Below the pieces are notes generated by a model. It had not been told where the DNA came from and did no database searches. It saw nothing but the letters and a program-made list of their open reading frames with translations. Below, in pieces: positions 33,357 through 41,245 of a stretch of 55,241 nucleotides of DNA. The stretch is from NCBI GenBank assembly GCA_900542235.1, contig UQNB01000003.1, positions 1 to 55,241 of the forward strand. Reading direction: 5' to 3'. The first letter of the stretch is position 1. The number at the start of each line of letters is the position of its first letter. Made by a program: the position numbers and the translations under genes. The stretch is from an uncultured Collinsella sp. Its GTDB lineage: Bacteria; Actinomycetota; Coriobacteriia; Coriobacteriales; Coriobacteriaceae.

Positions 33357-33398
33357 AAAAACCACCACAAAGGGGACAGGCACCTTTGTGGTGGTTTT
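33357..33398. repeat. Perfect palindrome between the kinase gene and the kup region
   Basis: AAAACCACCACAAAGG (33357-33372) and its exact complement (33383-33398) around GGACAGGCA. With A and T runs on its two sides it can terminate transcription from kup on the minus strand before it enters the kinase operon. The GGGACAGGCACCTTTGT core is shared in part with other short palindromes here. Confidence 0.8.
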
Positions 33399-33444
33399 CC
33401 CTCGTGGTGGTTCTAAGTGTAAAGCCTTCTACGACCGGCAGTCG

Positions 33445-33638
33445 CTAGACAAACAGCACGTGCGCGAGCAGGGCACACACGCACACCGCTCCAAATACCA
33501 GTGCCACGATCGAAATTACGCGATCGCCATGTCCATGTTGGCCCGATTCGTAAAGAACCGATCTTCGGCAGCGTCGACACGCGCCTCACGCATCATTTCG
33601 ACCACCGCCTCACGGCCATCGAGCGCCTTTGTATCCAT
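33445..33638 (-). pseudogene. Small membrane protein, apparently broken by a one-base frameshift
   Basis: A 40-codon frame starts at the ATG at 33638 behind an excellent GGGGAGG and ends at TAA (33516-33518) with ...NMDMAIA. In another frame, immediately overlapping and running to TAG at 33445-33447, the sequence reads VISIVALVFGAVCVCALLA followed by HVLFV, a clean membrane helix without a start codon of its own. Inserting one base near 33520 would join them into a 63-64 residue protein with a soluble charged N-terminus and a C-terminal helix. It lies 60 bases downstream of kup on the same strand. It may be a true frameshift mutation, a sequencing error or a recoding site. I do not recognise a family; in position it is reminiscent of the tiny accessory subunits of potassium systems, without sequence support. 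Confidence 0.5.
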
Positions 33639-33698
33639 GTTTACCTCCCCGGCCTCATGCTTATCCATCAAAAACCAACTCCGTGTAGCCGCCGACGT

Positions 33699-35726
33699 CT
33701 ACGGCCGCTCGTTGGGAGCCAGGCGCTGCATCTTGTTCACGGCCTTGAACTTGGTGAACAGCGGCACGTACTCAAAGCTCACGTTGGAGTTCTCCAGGCC
33801 GTACCAGCGTGCAGGCGTGCCGGCGGCGCGGCGAATGATGTACTTGAGCGTGATGGCCGTACGCTCGCTGGGCTCCACATCGCTTTCGGGCGCCAGAAGC
33901 TTACGGATCAGGACGAACTTGAACGTACCGATGTTACCCGGATCCTTGTAGACCGAGTAGTCATGCGTCTGCGGCGGCAGCTCGCCGGTGGCAGCCAGGT
34001 CCTGAACAACCTGACGCAGGTAGGCATTGACGCGCTGGTTGATCTTGTAGCCCAGGTACAGATGCACGCGGAACACGTAGTCGGTGCCGAACGTCTCGAC
34101 CGAATAGGCAAAGGTGTGCGGTTCGTCCATGGTCTCGACATTCACAAACCACCAGGCGCGGGCGCGCTTGGGATGCTTGTCCAAGATCGAATAGACGATA
34201 TCGCGGTCGATGTAGTCGGTATGGGCGTCCTTGGTCAGGTACACGACGTTGTCGCTCATGCGCTCGTAACGGTCGTCGTCACGCAGGCGCTTGAGCTGCG
34301 GCAGGTAGCTGCGCAGCGGCAGCAGCGTAAACTGGCGCTGCTCGACCGCCGTGCCGTTGTACCAGCACACCATAATGCCCATGATGAGTGCAGCCATGAG
34401 GATGGTGAAGTAGCCGCCGTGGAAGAACTTGGTGAGCGAGCTCACAAAGAAGAAGCCCTCGAGCATAAGGAAGAAGGCGGCAAAGATCCACGGCGCGACC
34501 TTGAGATTGCGCTCCACGTGCAGATAGAAGAAGAGCAGCATTGTCGTGCACATCATGGTCAGGGTAATGGCCAGGCCGTACGCGGCCTCCATGTGCGCCG
34601 AGTTCTGGAACAGCAGCACCACGACGACGCAGCCCACGAGCATGACGTTGTTGACCATGGGGATGTAGAGCTGGCCCTTGGTCTCGGCAGGATAGAAGAC
34701 CTGCATATGCGGCATGAGGTCCAGGCGGCTGGCCTCGGACACCAGCGAGAATGCGCCGGTGATGAGCGCCTGCGAGGCGATGATGGCCGCGACGGTGGAA
34801 AGGCCGACGGCAAAGGGGCGCAGACCCGGGGCGAGCATCTGGTAGAAGGGGTTGAGGTCGGCGATACCCATGAGCTCGGGGTTGGCGGCGTTGTTGATAA
34901 GCCACGCGCCCTGGCCCATGTAGGACAGCAGCAGGCAGCACTTAACGAACGGCCAGGTGGCATAGATGTTGCCGCGGCCCACATGGCCCATGTCGGAATA
35001 GAGCGCCTCGGCACCGGTGGTAGCGAGGAAGCAGCTGCCCAAAATCATGATGCCCGCATGGTTGTTGGGGCTCAGCAGAAAAGCGATGCCACGCAACGGG
35101 TTGAGGCACAGCAGCACCGCGGGATACTGGCAGACAAAGAACAGGCCCGTGCCGCCCAGGAACAAAAACCACAGCGTCATGATGGGGCCGAAGGCGTGAC
35201 CGATCTTGGCCGTGCCGATGCGCTGCACCAAGAAGAGCGCGATGATGATGGCAAGCGTGATGGCGACAACGCGGCCCTGGTCGTCACCGAGCACGGCGTG
35301 GACCGCCGGGATGGTGCGCAGGCCCTCGATGGCCGTGGTGACAGTAACGGCAGGCGTCAGGATGCCGTCGGCGAGCAGCGCCGCGCCGCCCAGCATGGCG
35401 GGGATGATAAGCCACTTGCCGCAGCGCTTGACCAGGCTGTACAGGGCAAAGATGCCGCCCTCGCCGTGGTTGTCGGCGCGCAGCGAGATCAGCACGTACT
35501 TGACGGTCGTCAGCAGCGTGACCGTCCACACGACAAGGGAGAGCGCGCCGAGCACGAACTCCTGCGTGACGCTTCCGATGCCGCCGTTGCCGGCAACGAG
35601 CGCCTTGGTTACATACATGGGGCTGGTGCCGATATCGCCATACACCACGCCCAGCGTGACGAGCATCGCCGAGATGCTCACAGGAATCGCAGCGTGCGAG
35701 GCTGCCTCCTTGGCCTTTTGTTCCAT
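33699..35726 (-). CDS. kup: Kup-type potassium transporter
   Basis: 675 residues from the ATG at 35726 with GGGAGG upstream. It has 12 membrane helices and the family marks TLGVVYGDIGTSPMYV at the N-terminus, LRADNHGEGGIFALYSLV, ALLADGILTPAVTV and EALYSDMGHVG. A C-terminal cytoplasmic region of about 190 residues (WWFVNVETMDEPHTF) follows, as in other Kup/HAK proteins. It takes up potassium with protons. A KdpDE-like system lies just downstream, beyond a terminator palindrome and the small broken gene. Confidence 0.95.
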   Translation of the reverse strand: MEQKAKEAASHAAIPVSISAMLVTLGVVYGDIGTSPMYVTKALVAGNGGIGSVTQEFVLGALSLVVWTVTLLTTVKYVLISLRADNHGEGGIFALYSLVKRCGKWLIIPAMLGGAALLADGILTPAVTVTTAIEGLRTIPAVHAVLGDDQGRVVAITLAIIIALFLVQRIGTAKIGHAFGPIMTLWFLFLGGTGLFFVCQYPAVLLCLNPLRGIAFLLSPNNHAGIMILGSCFLATTGAEALYSDMGHVGRGNIYATWPFVKCCLLLSYMGQGAWLINNAANPELMGIADLNPFYQMLAPGLRPFAVGLSTVAAIIASQALITGAFSLVSEASRLDLMPHMQVFYPAETKGQLYIPMVNNVMLVGCVVVVLLFQNSAHMEAAYGLAITLTMMCTTMLLFFYLHVERNLKVAPWIFAAFFLMLEGFFFVSSLTKFFHGGYFTILMAALIMGIMVCWYNGTAVEQRQFTLLPLRSYLPQLKRLRDDDRYERMSDNVVYLTKDAHTDYIDRDIVYSILDKHPKRARAWWFVNVETMDEPHTFAYSVETFGTDYVFRVHLYLGYKINQRVNAYLRQVVQDLAATGELPPQTHDYSVYKDPGNIGTFKFVLIRKLLAPESDVEPSERTAITLKYIIRRAAGTPARWYGLENSNVSFEYVPLFTKFKAVNKMQRLAPNERP

Positions 35727-35847
35727 AAGCCGGTTTCCTCCCAACTTTAACGTTCGAAAGGATTATAGGTAATCGGCCATGTTTTAATGCACTGTTTTCC
35801 CAGCTAGATAAACATTTATACAGTCTTTAGGCTACCGCGGCGATATG

Positions 35848-35882
35848 GAATGTGACAAAGGGACGCCCCCTTTGTCACATTC
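35848..35882. repeat. Perfect 15-base-arm palindrome of the GTGACA-GGG family
   Basis: GAATGTGACAAAGGG (35848-35862) and its exact complement (35868-35882) around ACGCC. It ends one base before the stop codon of the nitroreductase gene and likely terminates it. Confidence 0.85.
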
Positions 35883-35883
35883 G

Positions 35884-36756
35884 TCATTTTCCGAGCCAGT
35901 TTTTGAACCACCACTCCATAGAGCGGCTCATCTCGGCCATAAAGGGGCTCGTGTGCTTACGGGTGTAGATGTCGATGACGCGCTCGCCCACCTCGCGGGC
36001 GTGCGGGCGAAACATCGCATCCATCTCGGCCACCTGCGCATCCATCGTCGCGGCGTCGGCGCGACAATAACGCTCCTCGTGCACCAGGTTCACCACGGGA
36101 TGCGCGATTGCCGGGCGCTCCTTACGGGGCGTGCCGATGATGAGCATCGACAGCGGCATGGTATAGGCAGGCAAGTCCAGCAGTGCGGCAACTTCCTCGG
36201 CGTTCTCGACGATATCACCGATGTAGCAGCTCCCCAGCCCCAGGGCCTCGGCGGCAACCACGGCGTTTTGAGCGGCGATCACGGCATCCTGCGCCGCGAT
36301 GGCAAAGTCGCCCAAACCCGGCGCGGGGCGGGGCGCCTTGCCCGTGCGCTCGACAAACTCGGGCTCAAAGCAGCCCACGTGCTCAAACAGATCGATCCAC
36401 TTGGCATAATCGACCACAAATACGAGCGCCCAGGGCGCCTTGGCGATCATGGGCTGGTGGTCGCACAGGTCGGCCAGACGGTCCAGCGTAGCCTGCTCGC
36501 GAATGCTCACGATGGAATACATCATCATGGCGCCCGCCGACGGCGCGCGACTCGCCGCATGCAAAACCGCCGCCCGCTGCTCGTCGGTCACCGCCACGGG
36601 ACGGTCGTTGTCATCGCGCGCAAAAGCGCGCGTGGACGAACGGTGCTCCAAAATGTCCAGTACCGCGTTGCCCGTAGTCTCGACCGGATAGCCGTACGTA
36701 TCCACGCCCGCAGCTCCGTCGCCGCCCATGTCCGCCTCGCAAACCTGCTCGCTCAT
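35884..36756 (-). CDS. Nitroreductase-family FMN protein
   Basis: 290 residues, longer than the common 170-220. FMN-binding features of the family are visible: HRSSTRAFARDD near the N-terminus, RAPSAGAMMMYSIV, APWALVFVVDYAKW, and GLGSCYIGDIVEN with the IGTPRKERP segment late. Such proteins use NAD(P)H to reduce nitroaromatics, quinones or enones, or act in dehalogenation or cofactor metabolism; the physiological substrate cannot be told. The C-terminal 55 residues (RKHTSPFMAEMSRSMEWWF) resemble the longer gut-bacterial branch. Start ATG behind GAGGG. It is divergent from the LTA-synthase-like gene. Confidence 0.88.
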   Translation of the reverse strand: MSEQVCEADMGGDGAAGVDTYGYPVETTGNAVLDILEHRSSTRAFARDDNDRPVAVTDEQRAAVLHAASRAPSAGAMMMYSIVSIREQATLDRLADLCDHQPMIAKAPWALVFVVDYAKWIDLFEHVGCFEPEFVERTGKAPRPAPGLGDFAIAAQDAVIAAQNAVVAAEALGLGSCYIGDIVENAEEVAALLDLPAYTMPLSMLIIGTPRKERPAIAHPVVNLVHEERYCRADAATMDAQVAEMDAMFRPHAREVGERVIDIYTRKHTSPFMAEMSRSMEWWFKNWLGK

Positions 36757-36969
36757 CGCCCTACCCTCGCCATTTCTTTAAGAAGCCTTTACGTTTCCGT
36801 GTAATTCCCGTCCATTATCGCGCAGGTCGCCACTACATTGCGCCACACCGCCACACGCGCGCGTTAATATGGCTGGTTGTTGTGCGCAGCCACCAATTGC
36901 TGCGCATATCTTGGTAACAATCGGGTAAATCCCCGCTTTCGTAGGTTTTAGTTTGTGAGGAGTCTCAGC

Positions 36970-39270
36970 ATGTTCGCTGCCGCCATCTCGCTCGTCGGTC
37001 TTGCGGCGACCGTCTACCTTGTCTTGCGCGAGGCCAAGGCCATTTGCGCAAAGTCGGGCACCGTTGCCAAAAGCGCTCTTGGGTGGAGCGTCGCCTTCGG
37101 CCTGTTCCAGCTCTTTTTGACCATTTGGGGCGCCATTGGCCTCGTCGCTCAAAACGAGCCGCTCGCCTTTGTGATGCTCATCCTGACCAACGCCATTCTC
37201 ACCGGATGCGCTTGGGCCAGCATCGCCCGCGACCGCATCGCACCGCGCGTCTTTGCGTTCGCCTCGGCCGACGCTCCCGCCCCCACTGGCAAGCTCGCCC
37301 GCCTGCGCGGCGCCTTTGTGGGCAAACCGCTCGTCGCCGCCGTCCTGTGCCTGCTGCTCGCCGGCGTCTTTGCGCTGCTGGGCATGGAGGTCTCGTCCAA
37401 CCACGACTTTACCTGGGTCTACCCCCTGTGCATCCTGCTCGAGTGGGCCATCATCACCGTGCTCATGACCGGCTTGTTCTTCCTATTCCAGCGCCACGGC
37501 GCAGCTCCCGCCGTCTTGGCCTTTGCCCTCTTTGTCCTGGGCATTGCCGAGTTCTTCGTCATCACGTTTAAATCCATGCCCATCCAGCCGGGCGACCTTT
37601 CGGCCATCTCCACTGCCGCCGCAGTCGCCGGCAACGGCTACACCTTCTCGATCTCGCTGTTCTGCGTGCTGTCCATGGGCTTTACCGCCATCGCCATGCT
37701 GCTGTGCGAGTACGCCGGCCTGGTGGCACCGCACCGTCAGAAGGGTGCCGCCAACGCCAAGCGCATGCTGCTCACCAACCTGCTCGTGGCGGTGCTGTGC
37801 CTGGGCGGCGTGACCGCGCACGTCACCCTCATCGACTACTACAACACCCTCGGCATCACCGTCTACACCTGGCGCCCGCTCGAGAGCTACTGGCGCGAGG
37901 GCTACCTGCCCGCCTTTATTAGTGCAGCGCAGTCCATCAAGCCGCCCAAACCCGCCGACTACTCCGTCGACGACGCCAAGGCCACGCTCAAAAAGTACGC
38001 CAAGGCCTACGACAAGTCCGACGCCGCCAAGAGTGACGAGCGCACCGCCGCAAAGGAGCAATTCGACAGCGAGAAGCCCACGGTCATCGCCATCATGAAC
38101 GAGACGTTCTCGGACCTGTCCATCTACCAGAACATGCGCGCCGGCTACGAAGGTCCGCAGTACTTTAAGAACCTGTCCAACTGCCTCAGCCGCGGCAAGC
38201 TCTACGTGAGCGCCTACGGCGGCGGCACGGCCAATACCGAGTTTGAGTTTATGACCGGCAACTCCATGGCCAACCTGGGCTCGGGCGTGTACCCCTACAC
38301 CATCTACAACATGGAAACGACTGGGAACTTGGCAGAGCAGTTCAAATCGCTCGGCTATTCCACCACGGCCATGCACCCCAACCACGCAACCAACTGGAAC
38401 CGCGAGAACGTCTACAAGGATTTTGGCTTTGACCAGTTCCTGTCCATCAACGACTTCCAGGGAGCCGACACCCTGCGCGGCATGGTGACCGACCAGGCTA
38501 CCTACGACAAGATTCTTGAGCTGCTCGACCAGAACGCCGATCCGCAGTTTATCTTCGACGTGACCATGCAGAACCACTCGGGCTACGACACGGGCCTGCT
38601 GCCGGTCGACAAGCAGATGCACCTGAACATCGACACGACCGACCTGGACGCCAAGACCGTCGAGGACGGCACGCTCTCCGATGTCGACGAGTATGTCTCG
38701 TGCATCGAGCAGTCCGACCAGGCGCTGCGCTACTTCCTCAACGCCCTGAGCAAGCTCGACCGTAAGGTGGTCGTGGTGTTCTGGGGCGACCACCAGCCGT
38801 TCTTCCCGTCCAAGTTCAACGATAAGTGGTTTACCGACGAGGACGACGCCACGCATCAGGAGCGCTTGTGGCAGACTGACTACATCATCTGGGCTAACTA
38901 CGACGTTGCCGGTTGCGACCAGACGAGTGAGGTCGACGACCTGTCCACCAACTACCTGTCCACCCAGCTGATGCAGCTGATCGGCGCCCCGCTTTCCGAC
39001 TATCAGAAGGCGCATATGACACTGCGCGAGTCGCTGCCCGCCATCAACTCCGTGGGCTACGAGGACGCCAGCCTGCGCTGGGCGCTCTCCTCCAACGTCA
39101 CCGGTGACGACGCCGCTGCCGCAGCCGCCACCAAGGCGCGCGAGGATTACGCCAAGATGCAGTACTACGAGATGTTCCGCGATGGCAAGAACGTCTATAC
39201 GGAGCACTTCCAGACCGAGGCCAACGAGACCGACCCCAACCTGGCGCCGGGCACGACCAAGATCAAATAG
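36970..39270 (+). CDS. LTA-synthase-like alkaline-phosphatase-superfamily enzyme
   Basis: 766 residues from the ATG at 36970 (GAGGAG upstream; a GTG at 36955 overlaps that site). Six or so membrane helices occupy residues 1-330, followed by an extracellular sulfatase-fold domain. Active-site marks: IAIMNETFSDL with the first metal-ligand Glu, GGGTANTEFEFMTG with the nucleophile Thr, and VVFWGDHQPF with Asp-His. This is the layout of LtaS and related polyglycerol-phosphate or phosphoglycerol transferases that build lipoteichoic acid or decorate glycolipids. More than one family shares this layout, so the acceptor is uncertain. It stands alone. Confidence 0.88.
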   Translation: MFAAAISLVGLAATVYLVLREAKAICAKSGTVAKSALGWSVAFGLFQLFLTIWGAIGLVAQNEPLAFVMLILTNAILTGCAWASIARDRIAPRVFAFASADAPAPTGKLARLRGAFVGKPLVAAVLCLLLAGVFALLGMEVSSNHDFTWVYPLCILLEWAIITVLMTGLFFLFQRHGAAPAVLAFALFVLGIAEFFVITFKSMPIQPGDLSAISTAAAVAGNGYTFSISLFCVLSMGFTAIAMLLCEYAGLVAPHRQKGAANAKRMLLTNLLVAVLCLGGVTAHVTLIDYYNTLGITVYTWRPLESYWREGYLPAFISAAQSIKPPKPADYSVDDAKATLKKYAKAYDKSDAAKSDERTAAKEQFDSEKPTVIAIMNETFSDLSIYQNMRAGYEGPQYFKNLSNCLSRGKLYVSAYGGGTANTEFEFMTGNSMANLGSGVYPYTIYNMETTGNLAEQFKSLGYSTTAMHPNHATNWNRENVYKDFGFDQFLSINDFQGADTLRGMVTDQATYDKILELLDQNADPQFIFDVTMQNHSGYDTGLLPVDKQMHLNIDTTDLDAKTVEDGTLSDVDEYVSCIEQSDQALRYFLNALSKLDRKVVVVFWGDHQPFFPSKFNDKWFTDEDDATHQERLWQTDYIIWANYDVAGCDQTSEVDDLSTNYLSTQLMQLIGAPLSDYQKAHMTLRESLPAINSVGYEDASLRWALSSNVTGDDAAAAAATKAREDYAKMQYYEMFRDGKNVYTEHFQTEANETDPNLAPGTTKIK

Positions 39271-39289
39271 CGACACGTCTTAACTGGTT

Positions 39290-39419
39290 CGTCTGCCCGG
39301 CGGCGCGAAACGTAAGGTTCCCTGCTCGGACAGTCCTGCTCGCACGGAGAGCACATTAAGTGCTCTCCGGCTCGTGCGGAACTCGCGATGAACCTTACAT
39401 TCCGCGTCGCCGGGCAGAC
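39290..39419 (+). ncRNA. Candidate structured element, copy A (130 bases)
   Basis: Outer stem CGTCTGCCCGGCG with CGCCGGGCAGACG, continuing with internal loops to GTAAGGTTC/GAACCTTAC. Inside are a hairpin GGAGAGCACATTAAGTG with CTCTCC and the strings GTTCCCTGCTC, ACAGTCCTGC and GTGCGGAACTCGCGATGAAC. The same internal strings occur in the same order on the minus strand at 39829-39954, where both the outer and the inner stems have different but still complementary sequences. That pattern is what a conserved RNA (or single-stranded DNA) structure would give. It begins 19 bases after the LTA-synthase-like gene, so it may also work as its 3' end. Confidence 0.55.
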
Positions 39420-39473
39420 GCCTCGGTGTTGAAGTGCGGCTTGTCATGAAAGCATCCGCAACATATATAAGTT

Positions 39474-39500
39474 GAAGGCCACATTAAGTGGCCTTCTTTG
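39474..39500 (+). terminator. Small hairpin GAAGGCCAC/GTGGCCTTC
   Basis: GAAGGCCAC-ATTAA-GTGGCCTTC followed by TTTGT. It duplicates the inner hairpin of element B (minus strand, 39883-39903), including the CTTTG that follows. It directly precedes the palindromic array. Confidence 0.6.
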
Positions 39501-39502
39501 TA

Positions 39503-39785
39503 TTCGGAAAGTGTATCCCGGAATCTGCCTTCGGAATGGGACGCAGTTTCCACTTGAGGGCCTGTCGGGAAAGCGCATCCCACTTCAAGAGTAAATTCCG
39601 GGTCGCACTTTCCGCTAAGGCTCTCAAGCGGAAAGTGCATCCCATTCCAAGCCTTAATTCCGGGACGTAGTTTCCGGACAAGACATCAACCGGAAAGTGG
39701 GGACCACTCTGAGCGCCGATTCTGGGACACACTTTCCGAAACCCCGCCCATCCGGAAAGCCCGTCCCACTCCGTATACATCCAGG
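39503..39785. repeat. Array 1 of about 62-base palindromic units
   Basis: A half unit and four full units. Each full unit reads approximately TTCCGGGACGCACTTTCCG, 14-18 variable bases, then CGGAAAGTGCATCCCATTCC and a short linker; the two halves are imperfect complements. TTCCGGG-type starts fall at about 39596, 39658 and 39721, a period of 62-63. The loops differ between units. After the last unit comes CAGCTTATTAGGCCTTCTAT, shared almost exactly with the end of the second array at about 49420. Open frames run through it on the minus strand but show no start signal and are not believed to be genes. Confidence 0.8.
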
Positions 39786-39828
39786 CATGAAATCATCAGC
39801 TTATTAGGCCTTCTATCAATAAAGAGAC

Positions 39829-39954
39829 ACCCTCCCGGGCGGCGGGCACGAAGTTCATCGCGAGTTCCGCACGCAAAGAAGGCCACTTAATGTGGCCTTC
39901 GTCTTGCGCAGGACTGTAGAGCAGGGAACTTCGTGCCCGCCGCCCAGGAGGGCG
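39829..39954 (-). ncRNA. Candidate structured element, copy B (126 bases)
   Basis: On the minus strand the outer stem is GGGCGGCGGGCACGAAGTTC with its near-perfect complement, the inner hairpin is AAGGCCACATTAAGTGGCCTT, and the internal strings GTTCCCTGCTC, ACAGTCCTGC and GTGCGGAACTCGCGATGAAC match copy A. It lies 19 bases from the stop codon of the anchored-protein gene that ends the TasA-like operon. Together with copy A, the small hairpin and array 1 it fills the 703-base gap 39271-39973. Confidence 0.55.
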
Positions 39955-39973
39955 TTGCGTTTAGAAGATGGAC

Positions 39974-40672
39974 CTAGCGCTTGTTCCTCCGGGACAAAAG
40001 AAGCGCGGCTATAAAAGCGATGATGGCAAGCGCCAGCAACACCAAAAGCAAAGCGAGCGTGTTGTCGCCCGTTGCCGCCAGACCAAGCAAGCCGGGCTTC
40101 TTGCTGCCAGCAGGTTGTACGGGGATCTTCTCGCCATCGTCTTCGGCGGTGATTTCCCAGCGAATTGCCTTGTTTGCGTCGGCAAGCTCGTTGCCCACCG
40201 ACGTCGGGACACTTAGTTGCAAATTGAGTACCGTGCTGCCATCGCTCGTAAACGTTGCGACCTGCGTGGGATAGGCAAACACGCTGCCCGGCGTTCCCGT
40301 CTGGAGCCAACCGGCAGACGCATCGGCCACCGACGCCGTTAGGGTAATGGGCGACAGCAGATGTGCCGTCTCGTGATCGACAACGGCCCGCACAAACACA
40401 CGTACCTGGGACTTTACACCCGTGGCACGAACCCCAATCTGTTGCTCGCGTACATCGCCGGGCATTAGATCTTTAAAGGCTGGAAACAGATCGGGCTCCC
40501 CCGAGGAGTCCGTCGCTCCCGATACCGTTAGCTGGCGTGCATTTCCGTCATAGGCAATCGTGGGAATGTCAGCAAACGCACGTGCAGGAACGGCGAGCGC
40601 GATAAGGCAGACGATTGCCGCCATCACGCAATGCAAGAAACACGCAACGTCTTTACGAATCGGAGAGGCCAT
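39974..40672 (-). CDS. Small LPXTG-like cell-wall-anchored protein
   Basis: 232 residues from the ATG at 40672, two bases after the preceding stop codon, with GGAGGTGC as ribosome binding site. Signal peptide (about 1-35, ending PARAFA), a beta-rich ectodomain of about 160 residues with no recognised family, then a sorting signal LAATG, a 21-residue hydrophobic helix and the basic tail SRRNKR. LAATG deviates from LPXTG but is in the right place; a sortase outside this window would have to accept it. As the last gene of the SipW/TasA-like operon it is a candidate wall anchor for the fibre or for the giant protein (inference). Confidence 0.8.
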   Translation of the reverse strand: MASPIRKDVACFLHCVMAAIVCLIALAVPARAFADIPTIAYDGNARQLTVSGATDSSGEPDLFPAFKDLMPGDVREQQIGVRATGVKSQVRVFVRAVVDHETAHLLSPITLTASVADASAGWLQTGTPGSVFAYPTQVATFTSDGSTVLNLQLSVPTSVGNELADANKAIRWEITAEDDGEKIPVQPAGSKKPGLLGLAATGDNTLALLLVLLALAIIAFIAALLLSRRNKR

Positions 40673-40674
40673 AC

Positions 40675-41244
40675 TTACGCACCTCCATGCGGCGGCACCA
40701 GCACGCCATCCTTGACTGCACAGCCCCATGCCTCTGCAGCTGCATCGCCGGGCGTGGATTGAATTGCCTGGGTCGAAATGTCAACGACCAGGTTCTTCCT
40801 ATCTGCCTTCTGCTCAGTCGCGCTCTTGATGAGCACATCGGTTTTGCCCATCGGAGCAACGGGAGACGTCCAGTAGTAGTACCCGTCGGACGCGACAACC
40901 CAAGACGAGGCGGTGTTAGAAGCAGATGCCTTGGACACACTGCCCCACGCAATGACGTAGTCGGTGCCGGCAACTGGTTCATCCCACAGGCGCGCGCCAT
41001 TCTGGTCCTGCCAGTAGATATCCACCGCAACTCGCAGGTATGCCGGGGCCGAGCCGTTGTTTGTAATCATGACGTTGCTCTTCACATTGCCATCGAGCTT
41101 CTCATCTACCGAGGGCGCCACCGAACCAAAACCAAACTCGTTGACCAGCACGCCCGTAACCGAAAGCCACGCAAAGGTACCGGCAGCGCCAGCCAACAGG
41201 AGAACGCCAACAAGGAGGGCGACGATTTGCTTGCGCTTAGTCAT
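40675..41244 (-). CDS. SipW-dependent-type (TasA/CalY-like) secreted protein
   Basis: 189 residues, ATG behind GGAGG. The N-terminus KRKQIVALLVGVLLLAGAAG followed by TFAWLSVTGVLVNEFGFGSV is the SipW-dependent signal peptide seen in TasA and CalY/camelysin: a hydrophobic core, then (T/A)(F/Y)AW(F/L)(T/S) and an N-x-F-x-x-G segment at the start of the mature protein. The remaining 150 residues are a beta-rich domain with VMITNNGSAPAYLRVAVDIYW, typical of such fibre proteins. Two other members of this type are encoded by the same operon. It starts one base after the stop codon of the giant-protein gene. Confidence 0.85.
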   Translation of the reverse strand: MTKRKQIVALLVGVLLLAGAAGTFAWLSVTGVLVNEFGFGSVAPSVDEKLDGNVKSNVMITNNGSAPAYLRVAVDIYWQDQNGARLWDEPVAGTDYVIAWGSVSKASASNTASSWVVASDGYYYWTSPVAPMGKTDVLIKSATEQKADRKNLVVDISTQAIQSTPGDAAAEAWGCAVKDGVLVPPHGGA

Positions 41245-41245
41245 C

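Noticed and set aside
33501..35750. Open frame of 749 codons opposite kup
   Set aside because: Antisense to the clearly recognisable Kup protein; composition typical of a shadow frame.
35727..35847. Potassium or c-di-AMP riboswitch in front of kup
   Set aside because: The leader is only about 120 bases and shows none of the expected paired elements of the ydaO or ykkC-type folds.
39484..39780. Minus-strand open frames through the palindromic arrays (also 49156-49422), with similar translations such as EWDGxSGW
   Set aside because: The similarity follows from the DNA repeat itself; there is no ribosome binding site, and frames on both strands stay open. Treated as repeats, not genes.
39503..39785. 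Possible CRISPR array
   Set aside because: Units are long imperfect palindromes with diverged copies; there are no near-identical short repeats with unique constant-length spacers and no cas genes.
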